64,000 nt of DNA from Ascaphus truei (taxonomy: Eukaryota; Chordata; Amphibia; Anura; Ascaphidae), in contig CM071587.1 of the NCBI GenBank assembly GCA_036426205.1, positions 723,294-787,293 of the forward strand, in the 5' to 3' direction. The notes beneath the pieces were generated by a model, which worked only from the letters and a program-made list of their open reading frames with translations, was not told the DNA's origin and did not search any database. Numbering within the stretch: the stretch's first letter is position 1; the number at the start of each line of letters is the position of its first letter. This document shows, piece by piece, positions 53,611-62,313 of the stretch. A program made the translations under genes and the position numbers.

Positions 53611-53908
53611 CACACAAATAAGTGCAGATGTATGGGAAATCGATTAATAAAGCATGTGATGGTTTCTTGGCTCGTACTGTATGTCTTGTCTACTCACAGG
53701 ATATCAGTGAATAAAAAGCAGTTTGCAAATAGGGCTGCTACCCATATGGAATAGTATGGGTAGCATATAATAGTAGGGTAGCAGCCCTATTTGCAAACTG
53801 CTTTTTATTCACTGATATCCTGTGAGTAGACAAGACATACAGTACGAGCCAAGAAACCATCACATGCTTTATTAATCGATTTCACATACATCTGTACTTA
53901 TTTGTGTG
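53611..53908. repeat. 298-bp near-perfect hairpin
   Basis: Arms of 133 bp (53611-53743 and 53776-53908) are reverse complements with only two visible mismatches; the spacer is 32 bp. The arm contains GGCTCGTACTGTATGTCTTG and GCAGTTTGCAAATAGGGC. It is absent from U2. It may be a foldback element or an artefact of inverted copying in the repeat. Confidence 0.85.
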
Positions 53909-54105
53909 TTTTCTGTTTTATTTTTCCCTATATGCTCCCCCTGGATTGTTTGAGAAATTGCCTTACACCTTGGAACCCGTGAGACAGGTCCCACCAGGGG
54001 GTTTGAGCTGGGTTTTAAGATTTAAACTATCTTCACTGTATATCACTTAATTTATTATTATTTCACACTTTCATTTAAGTTGTTCGCGCCTTTTTATCAG
54101 TTTTT
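53909..54105 (+). other. unassigned insert next to hairpin
   Basis: Non-repetitive text (CCCCCTGGATTGTTTGAG... AAGTTGTTCGCGCC) between the hairpin and the resumption of CA-rich repeat. No gene. It may belong with the hairpin as one inserted element. Confidence 0.4.
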
Positions 54106-54429
54106 TACTACACACACACACACACACAATATACACATGTACGCACATACACAATATAAACATGTACACACACAATATATACACGTACACAATACATAAA
54201 CACAACCACACAATATATACACACATAAACAATATATGTATACACAATACACACACGTGCACAGTATACACACGTAAAGAACATACACATAGAGTACACA
54301 CAAACAATACAAACACAGGAACACAATATAACATGTACAATATACACATACACAATATACACATTATAATAACTGTATCGCTTCTCACCCAATTGCACTC
54401 AAATAATTTCACAATTACAATATATCATA

Positions 54430-54650
54430 AACGTGAGTACAAGGCACACGCTCAATACTCACATATACTAAGCACACACACGCACGCATCATACACACAT
54501 ATACTAAGCACCCACACACACACACCATACACACATATACTAAGCACACCCACACACGCACCATACACACATATACTAAGCACACGAACCCATGCACCAT
54601 ACACACATATACTAAGCAAACACACGCACCATACACACATTTACGAGTAT
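54430..54650 (+). repeat. 34-bp minisatellite, CA strand, U3
   Basis: Continuation of U3, with the same units as 45290-45800 in the same orientation, ending at CATACACACATTTACGAG. Confidence 0.85.
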
Positions 54651-54654
54651 ATGT

Positions 54655-56602
54655 TGTATACGTGCATGGGTGCGTAGTATAGTGTGTAGGGTGCATGGTT
54701 GTGTGTGCTTTAGATTATGTGTGTATGGGGTGTGTGTTGTGGGTGTGTGTGTGTGTGTGTTGGGTGTGGTGGTGTGTGCTTAGTACCTGTATATGTGTTA
54801 TTGAGGTGCATGGGTGGTGTGTTCTTAGTTAATGTGTTGTTATGTGTGTTGGGTGGTGCTGTGTGTTGGGGGTCGGGGATTGGCTTAGGATATGTGTGTA
54901 GTTGTGCAGTGTGTGTGCTTATATATTGTATATGGATGTAGTAGATTGGTATGCTGTGGGGTTTGTGTGTGCTTATAGTATATGTGTGTATGGTGCGTGC
55001 GTGTGTTTGCTTAGTATATGTGTGTATGGTGCATGGGTTCGTGTGCTTAGTATATGTGTCTATGGTGCGTGGGTGTGTGTGCTTAGAATATGTGTGTATG
55101 GTGCGTGGGGGTGGGTGTGCTTAGTTTATGTGTATATGGTGCGTGGGTGTTGTGCTTAGTATATGTGTAATGGTGCTGCGTGATGCTTACTAATATGTGG
55201 TATGGAGTGGGTGGGTGTGCTTAGTATATGTGTATATGGTCGTGCGGGTGTGCTAAGTATAAGTGTGTAGTGGTGCGTGGGTGATGGCTTAGTAATGTGT
55301 CTATGGTCGTGGGGGTGTGTGCTGTAGAAATATGTGTGTATGGTGAGTGGGTGGGTTGTGCTTAGTTTATTGTCTATGGGTGCGTGCGTGTGTGCTTAGT
55401 TATGCTGTGGTATGGTGCGTGCGGCTGTGCTCTAGTAACGGTGTTGTATGATGCGTGGGTGTGTGTGCTTATAATGTGTGCATGGTGCAATGTGTGTTCG
55501 TTAGTATATGTGTGTATGGTGCCGTGGGTTGGTTGCTTAGTATATTGTGTATGTGTGTTGGTGCTGTTTGTGTGTGGCGGTGGGGTGCTTAGTATATGTG
55601 TGTATGGCTTGTGTGCTAGACAGGTGATGGTGGTGCGGTGCATATAGTGGTATATCTGGTTGTTGCTATTAAATGTGTGCTGTGCATGTGTGCTTAGTAA
55701 GTATGTGGTATGGTGCGTGGCGTGTGTGGGCTTAGTAACTGGTGTTGATCTGGCGGTGTGGTAGTGCTTAGTATATGTTGGTATGTGTTGTCGTGTGTGA
55801 TTAGTATATGTGTGTATGGTGCGTGTGGTTGTGGGCTTATTGTATATGTGTGTAGTTTTGGGCATGTGGGTTCGTGTGCTTAGTAATGGGTGTTAGGGTG
55901 TGGGTGGTGTGCGATTTGTGTTAGGTGGTATGGGTGTGGCTTCTATGGTGTAGTGGTGCGTTGTGCTTAGTATATGTGGTGTATGGTGCGGGGTGTGTGC
56001 TTAGTATATGTGTTTGGTGCGTGGTTGGGTTGCTAGATATGTGGATGGTGCGTGGTGTTGGTGTGCTTATATAATGTGTGTATGGTGCGTGGATGGTGTT
56101 TAGTATATGTGTGATTATGGATGGTGTGGGTGCTTGGTACATGTGTGTATGGTGATCGTGGAGTTGTTCGTGTTATGATTACGTTAGTGTGTTGCGTATA
56201 TGGTGCGCATGCGATGGTGTGTGTGCTTAGTATATGGCTGTATGGTGCGTGGGGGTGTGGTGTGCTTAGTATATGTGTGTATGGTGCGGTGTGCTGCTTG
56301 GTAAATGTGTGTATGGTGCTGTAGGTGTGTTAGTATATGTGGATGATAGGTGGGCTGTGGGTGTGTGTGGTGTGTGTAGTGTGTGCTTTGTATAATGGGT
56401 AGGGCGTGGGTGGGTGTGCTTAGTACATGTGTGTATGGTGCGTGCGTGTGCTTAGTATACGTGTGTATGATGCGTGGTGTTGGTGTCTTAGTATATGTGT
56501 GCATGGTGCGTAGTGTGTGCTTAGTATATGTGTGTATGGGTGCGTGGGTGTGGTGCTTAGTAGAGTGTGTATATGGTGCGTGGGTGTGGGGTGCCTGAGT
56601 AT
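54655..56602 (-). repeat. 34-bp minisatellite, opposite strand, irregular
   Basis: Units read gtgtgcttagtatatgtgtg plus tatggtgcgtgggtg, the reverse complement of the preceding array. They contain many one-base insertions and deletions, far more than the arrays at 45.3 and 54.4 kb. This could be an old degenerate array or uncorrected read sequence. The end adjoins exon 4. Open frames on it are not genes. Confidence 0.85.
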
Positions 56603-56667
56603 ATGTCCATGCTGCTTTAACACGTACTCCGTGCGCCGCTCCTCATCATCCAGGTAGACAGAGTCCT
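56603..56667 (-). pseudogene. tgm2-like: tgm2-like exon 4, truncated by minisatellite
   Basis: After acceptor TCTCCTAG the frame reads DSVYLDDEERRTEYVLKQHGHI, which continues exon 3 in phase (SPE/DSVYLD). This is the conserved end of the N-terminal domain leading into the catalytic core. The expected continuation (a YxGS-type segment up to WNFGQ) is missing: after GGACATATAC the sequence is minisatellite. The break falls on CATATAC, which both partners share. Confidence 0.8.
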
Positions 56668-57176
56668 CTAGGAGACAAGAGTCAGGGGCATGAGTAACCT
56701 CAGGGCATGGGGTCACACATCCAGACCAGGGCCTTAGTAACCTAACCGCTTCAGTGCCAGAAAGGCCAGAAACACATTGCAAAACAATATGTTGTTGCCC
56801 AGGGGTCGCTAATTCTAGTCCTCTAGGGCCACCAAGAGGTCAGGTTGTAATGCCGTCCCTGATTCAGCACAGGTGGCTCAATCACTGGCTCAGTCAGAAT
56901 GACATAGTCACTGATTGAGCCATCTGTGCTGAAGAAGGGATATCCCCATTACCTGACCGGTGCTGGCCTTAGAGGACTGGAATTGGCCACCCCTGTTGTA
57001 TTCCAATATATTCTTCTTTCTGTGTCACTGTGTCACCCTGAAGTGGCATGGACAGACTCCAGGCCTCATAGGACACTTCTATCGGTGTCACTGTGCCCCC
57101 CTGTAGTTTGAAGGACAATGGAGTTGGACGGGTCATAGATCCCTTCTGCCACTACAACCCTCTCCCTACTCCTCAC

Positions 57177-57419
57177 CCGGACTCCAGGGGTTGAAGAGCA
57201 GGACGAACTCCCCGAGCTGGAAGCTGGTGACCTGGTTCCCAGTAGAGGCCTCCAGGGTCAGATTGTAACGTCCGATGCAGGCATCGGGAGGGGAGGAGAC
57301 GGACAGGACCAGCACTCCCCCCTCGTTGCTGCTCATAGCCACGCTCCACACTACCACTTTCGGGGCATCCGACAGCAGGATGTTAATCTTGGTACCCAAT
57401 TCCTCCGCAGGGCGATGAA
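57177..57419 (-). CDS. tgm2-like: tgm2-like exon 3
   Basis: 243 bp between acceptor CGCCCCCACAG and donor CCGG|GTGAGG, phase 1 on both sides, compatible with exon 2. It encodes the rest of the N-terminal beta-sandwich: GTKINILLSDAPKVVVWSV, PPDACIGRYNLTLEAST and QLGEFVLLFNPWSP. IGRYNLTLEAS and LLFNPW are strong family signatures. It is on the strand opposite to exon 2. Confidence 0.9.
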
Positions 57420-57453
57420 CTGTGGGGGCGAGAGAGTGGAGTGATCTAACCAC

Positions 57454-58112
57454 AGAGGTGCCTTATTGCAGATAAACACAGGGGCAGGATGGGGGTTAAG
57501 CTGAGGATCTGGCAGCATCGCCAGGTGATCGGGATTCACATCTAGTTACTCTGAGAGTTGTGGCCACATTTACTGCTCTTCACGATGAGTGGCGGCGATC
57601 CAACGCCTGGCACACACCACCGCATTCCTGCACCAAACATCAACTTGTTCACCATGCCACGGTGGGTAGAATACCCACCTGGGGTTATATGGAATAGTAA
57701 GGCCTGTATACACAGTCATCTGATTTTCCAGGAGAATTTGTGAATCTTCAGCCCGTGTGATCATATAATCTTGACCGGGCTCCCCGACGTACTGTGGCGT
57801 TTCCCATACGCAGAATCATTACCGCAGATAAAGGTTTTTACGTTGAAACCAAATGGGATGTAGAATAGGAAGTGCTGCGTATCAGCCCCGTTGGGGCACA
57901 TTGTAACACTGTCACTTCCACTTATTCGGAACCCTCGAACTCACAGACTTTGTAAGGTTTCTGACCCCTTGGAGCACTACAGTAACACCAGCCACGATTA
58001 CCCCACCAACGTTTACTACCACACCTGCTCCTATTATCCCACCAGCCCTTAATACTCCACCAGAGCCCCTATTACCCCACCAGCCCGTATTACCCCAGTA
58101 GCCCCATTCCTC
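57454..58112. other. intron sequence and short tandem repeat, no gene
   Basis: In minus-strand terms this is upstream of exon 3, so intron 2. Bases 57985-58105 contain units like attaccccaccagcccctatt. Nothing else was recognised. Confidence 0.5.
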
Positions 58113-58600
58113 CATTGTTCTGGGATTTTCCTGTTCTTCCAGCAGCCTGTAAAGAGGTTTGCAAGGATTTTCCCTACTTCTTCCCCAGCTTCTTTCAAGA
58201 TCTCAGATGTAATTCCACCTTCCCCGGGAGCCTTCCCATTCTTCATGGATGTTATTGCTTTTGCCACTTCTTCTGGAAAGGTGCGTGGTACATCATTGGT
58301 GGTTTCTTCTTGTCCTTTGCGGGATTATACCGTGTTATCTGTGTTCCCGTACAATTTCATGTACAGGTCCTTTATGATCAGCGCACGGTCTGTTATTGTT
58401 GTTCCATCGTCCTGTGTCAGTGCGATTATTTGCTTCTCTCCCATAATAAGTCGCTGCTTCATCTTCTTCACGCTTCACTTATCTTTCATAGTCTTTGTCC
58501 TGGAACAGGATGGTTAATTTCTCGGTATTTTTCCTGTTCTCCCTCCCCAGTTAAATTTACATGTTTTTCCCTGCTCTGAAGCAGCCAGAGCTGTGTATAT
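58113..58600 (-). pseudogene. LINE reverse-transcriptase fragment
   Basis: Minus strand: EEVAKAITSMKNGKAPGEGG and ITSEILKEAGEEVGKILANL then WKNRKIPEQW. This is the N-terminal RT block (fingers) of a non-LTR retrotransposon of the endonuclease-RT type; KNGKAPGxDGI is the classic motif, with G for D here. Upstream codons read KREEDEAATYYG in another frame. The fragment ends at the minisatellite on the left. Confidence 0.75.
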
Positions 58601-58822
58601 TGCAACATAGTTGTTACAAGTAATCCCCATTTTCACAACCTCTAGTCAGTTGCCCTGGCAACCTACCAATACTCACAGTTTGAGATTGGTTTAGTTCTCT
58701 CCCCTGCTTTAGCTACACATTGCATGCCCCTTAGTGTTTTCCTGTCTGACAGGAAAGTGTGCTCGCTTTCCAACAAGTGAGTAGACACTTCTTCCACTGC
58801 TCCCTCAGAAAGGAAATCCTTT
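58365..58822 (-). repeat. 458-bp inverted repeat, right arm
   Basis: Reverse complement of 48178-48635. On the left it continues into the LINE RT fragment; on the right it ends at GGAAATCC followed by a C-rich tract. Because the left arm is cut at 48636 by the Gypsy LTR, the original identity may have been longer. Confidence 0.85.
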
Positions 58823-59110
58823 ACTCTCTTCCCTCTCCCATCCCCCCCCTCCATCACCCTCCCCCCCTCCGTCACACCCCCTCTTCACCCCTCCCCCCCC
58901 CCCTTTTACCCCCTTTTTCCCCTACAATCCCAAAGAAGGTACATTGGGAAATTGAAACAATAATACGGGAAAAGGAGGGGAAAGTGCTTAGTAAAGGCAC
59001 CAAAGGGTCTGGACCCCTCTGATGCCCTCCGGTTGTTGACGCCGGAACCACCCCGAAGGGCACAATTGCCCAAATGCCGGTCGCCCATGGACCGGGAGAT
59101 TTGTTGTTAG
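58823..59110. other. C-rich tract and unassigned sequence
   Basis: Poly-C/CT tract 58835-58920, then non-coding text up to the presumed start of the second L1-type LINE. No gene. Confidence 0.5.
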
Positions 59111-59226
59111 GTTCCACATTGGACCTAATCACTACTATCTACTATCTGCTGATCCTGTCCCAGCGGATCTTTACCCCATCCTCTCCTCCCCCTCCAACCC
59201 TCCCACCTCCTCAGAATACTGGGTTT

Positions 59227-59288
59227 GCCCCAGCAAACCTTTAGAACAGGTACGGAAAAGGGTACCTGTTCTAAAGGTTTGCTGGGGC
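59227..59288. repeat. perfect 27-bp hairpin in LINE leader
   Basis: GCCCCAGCAAACCTTTAGAA (start of left arm) and its complement at 59262-59288; the loop is GGAAAAGG. It ends 59 bp before the ORF2 ATG (59347). It may be a structural element of the LINE leader. Confidence 0.85.
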
Positions 59289-59346
59289 TTTGTAAATCCC
59301 TAGACTACAAAATCAAGACCCCCCCCCCCAGTGGGAAACAAACCAA

Positions 59347-59838
59347 ATGGCTACTAAGGCCCCAATTAAAATATTATCATTAAATGTCAAAGGACTACAA
59401 AATAACAGAAAGCGGAGACTGGCTCTCCAAGATATGAAAAAATCAGAGGAAGACATCATATTCCTACAGAAGACCCACTTCACATCGCGAGACCCCCCAA
59501 ATTTATTCAAAAAAGTGTTTCCAACGTGTTTCTTTGCGTCATTTAGTAGTAAAAAAACGGGGAGTGGCCATACTAATCAAACAAGGCACCCCATTCAATC
59601 ACATCAAAACAGAAGTGGATCCAGAGGGTAGATTTTTGGTGGTATATGGCTCCCTAGCGGGCAATTCGGCAATTGCCCTGATTAATGAATACGCCCCTAA
59701 CGAGAACCAAACAGAGTTTTTAACAAAAGTTCTCGAGGGCATTGACCCTGGATACCTGTCGTCGATGTTAGTGGGTGTGGACTTAAACATGGTTTCAAAC
59801 CCCACCGAGGACAGATCAACCGCAACGGGCCATGGACG
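59347..59838 (+). pseudogene. LINE apurinic endonuclease domain, N-terminal part
   Basis: ATG at 59347. MATKAPIKILSLNVKGLQNN is the usual start (LNVxGLxN), EEDIIFLQKTHF carries the E...T motif (usually QETH; here QKTH). After a frameshift near 59550 come RGVAILIKQGTPF, NEYAPNENQTEFL and VGVDLNMVSNPTEDRS (the usual GGDFN is VGVDLN). The domain stops at the insert. The endonuclease would nick the target for primed reverse transcription. Confidence 0.85.
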
Positions 59839-62313
59839 GTGAGTAGGATTCCAGTTTTACTAAACGGCGGAGCAACGTAGCTTCCTTAAGCACAAGCGCT
59901 TGGAAGCGCATTTCTTATTCAGCAGGAGAACTATTTCCTCGTATAGCAGGAGAAAAGTCAACTGTTTATTAACTTTACATATGTTTTATGTCAATTGAGG
60001 TTACAATTGTTTTAACCAATAAATGCTCTTTGTATCTTGTGTCATTGTTGACTCAAAGATAATACACTATTGCGCTGTTTTTGTTTATCTCTTGTTCCCT
60101 TCTCTGAGGTATTCCATGTAAGAAGAAATCACTGCACAAGACTCAACGTTAGTCAGTGGGGCCAAGTAATGGTAAGTGAACTAAAGATATGTATTTTGTT
60201 TAACTTGTTAATTTTTTTCAAAGCTTTTTTAACATGTGTTTTTTTTTTATGCATATCATTTCTTGCCACTGTATGTATGTATGTATATATGTCTAGAGAG
60301 ATATATACATACAGGGTAAGAAATGATAGTGTTGTAAAAGCTTGATTTGCCCTATTGTAAATGATTTTGGCTATGCTGCTATGCTTAGATGTGTGTTAAA
60401 TGTATTTTAGTATGAGAGAGATGTAATTTTTGGGCTTCTATGCTGTACTGTACGTCCTGTTGAGGGTTGCTTTAGTATATAGTTATTTTTGGTGTACTTT
60501 TTGGTATGTTTTGAACTTGTTCTCTGTAACGATAGCTGTAGTTAATTGTGTAATTGGTATGGATGGTATGTTAATTGTTTAGGGATGTAATTCATGTCTG
60601 TTAATTCATTGATGGTGACTTTATTGGATTAAATAATATACTTCTTGTGATGTCAGGCTATTTTAGTTGGATTATTGTATTGTTAACATTGATTTGCAGC
60701 GTGGACATGTAGCTTACATGTTATGCTACATGTATACACTGTAAATGCAATGTTTTAAGTGGCATTTGAGGCTTCTGATTGAATGATTACATGAGATTTG
60801 TTTAGGAAATTGCTTTTTAATTCATTGAGGATGTTATGCATACGTGGTGTTGCCATTGCAGGATGGCTTCACCCCTTAATTACCTTTGAGGTTAGTACCC
60901 GATAAGGTAATTAAGGGGTTCATTGGTATGTTAATGTCATTGATATGTATTGGATATTTATTATTTTGGCAACGGACACCAAGGATGATGCTGGCGACGG
61001 AGCCTTCTTATTGATGAGGTTAGTAGAATTTTCTTTATTTTACTACGGTATTTAATGTGTTTAATAATGGCCAAATAATGTATTATCCCTATGTGGATAT
61101 TAGTTATTTGGCACATTATTGTACTGTATGTGTTGGGGGGAGGGGGTATTGGCTGGGGGGGTTAGTGGGGGAGGGTATGTGGGTGATGGTGGGTTAACCC
61201 CTTAATGACTGTAGTGGTTAATAACCGCTATGGTGATTAAGGGGTTAGGGGACATTACAGTGGATGTTTTTATTCTTGTGGCTGTTTTGCAGAAGCGGAT
61301 GGGGCATGGGCAGGATGAAGATGAGGATGGCCTTCATCGTGGCAGCCGCACATGGGTGAGTGCTATATGTATTTAATGTCTTTATTGTTCTGTATGTATT
61401 TTAAATGGACAACTGCACTATTATCCATTTGTGGATAATAGTCATTGTGCCCATTACTGTTTTGTATGTTAGGGGGGTATAGGTGTTGTTGGGGTAATAT
61501 ATATATATATTTATATATTTATTTATATATATATATTTATTTAGTTAGTGTGGGGCTGTTGTGTGTATTTTTTTTTCATTGTGGGTAGTGGGGGTGGGTG
61601 AAGGGGGTATTAGCCCCAACGGTGGTTTGTTTAGGGCTTGCGGGTGGGTAGCGGGAGGCCTTAACCCCTTCATGACCATACCGGTATTAACCGTTACGGT
61701 CGTGAAGGGGTTAAGTGCACCCGCAACCCCCCCGCAAGCCCTAAACAAACAACAAGGGCCAAATACCCCCTTCACCCACCCCCGCTACCCACAATAAACC
61801 TGACACGGCTGTTTAACCCCTTCATTACCTAAGCGGTTAGCCGCTAAGGTAATGAAGTGGGCTTTAAATGCATTTTTCCTGCCTCGGATGCATGCCGGGG
61901 GGCTCCGGTGCTGATATTAATGGTATCAGCTCCGGAGACCCCCGGCATCAATCCCAGCGAGGAAAAAGGCCTGAATTTTTTCTAAGTGCCGATCCGCCGC
62001 TTATCCGCTGCCTCTGAGCAGCAACTAGCCATCTTTTTCTGGCGTGGCTGATCTGCCAGCAAAACGCCATTCTAGAGAGGCGAATACCTCCGCTTAGCTA
62101 CTCGCCTCTACTAGAATATAGCGTGGCGGAAAAAGTGGAATTTTTAGGCAAAAAGTGCCTTCTCGTCCCGCCACCGGCGGAAAAAAAAAACCGCCAGAAA
62201 AACTGGCGTTTTTTTTGAATCTCGCCACTTTCTCGCCCCTTACTGAATAGGGGTAGGCTTTTTTGGCGGGAAGTGGCGAGAATTGCTTTTCCGCTGCTTA
62301 CTGCATGAACCCC
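59839..62313. mobile_element. hairpin-rich insert in the LINE
   Basis: About 2.47 kb not related to LINE coding. It contains a series of imperfect palindromes with the motif AACCCCTT...AAGGGGTT at about 60872-60922, 61195-61250, 61660-61715 and 61812-61862, a 227-bp hairpin (61571-61797) and another at 61870-61970. It ends GCTTACTGCATGAACCCC, similar to the end at 28390-28405. Exon-like segments with splice-type borders occur (for example 61291-61351 between TTTTGCAG and GTGAGT). Probably a DNA transposon; no transposase is recognisable. Confidence 0.5.
61571..61797. repeat. 227-bp hairpin
   Basis: Left ATTGTGGGTAGTGGGGGTGG and right CCACCCCCGCTACCCACAAT are outer ends of an inverted repeat with arms of about 110 bp centred near 61684, with small mismatches and gaps. 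The middle is TTAACCCCTTCATGACC...GTCGTGAAGGGGTTAA. Similar peptides in opposite frames on the two strands come from this symmetry and are not genes. Confidence 0.85.

Larger units (their letters stand above)
50748..54650 (+). repeat. promoter-bearing unit U3
   Basis: Third copy of the U1/U2 unit: (CA)n, LTR-U5-like segment (50870-51100), 41-bp array, promoter and first exon, Tc1-like element, CA-rich and 34-bp minisatellite. It differs from U2 by a solo LTR (52884-53457) and a 298-bp hairpin (53611-53908) inserted in the CA-rich part. No exon 2 follows; the sequence flips strand at about 54650. Confidence 0.75.

Noticed and set aside
54717..55160. Plus-strand frames such as MCVWGVCCGCVCVC
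   Set aside because: Produced by the irregular GT-rich minisatellite.
60960..61360. Host gene exons in the LINE insert
   Set aside because: AG...GT bounded pieces (for example 61291-61351) give short peptides without similarity, and phases could not be chained; kept only as a remark.
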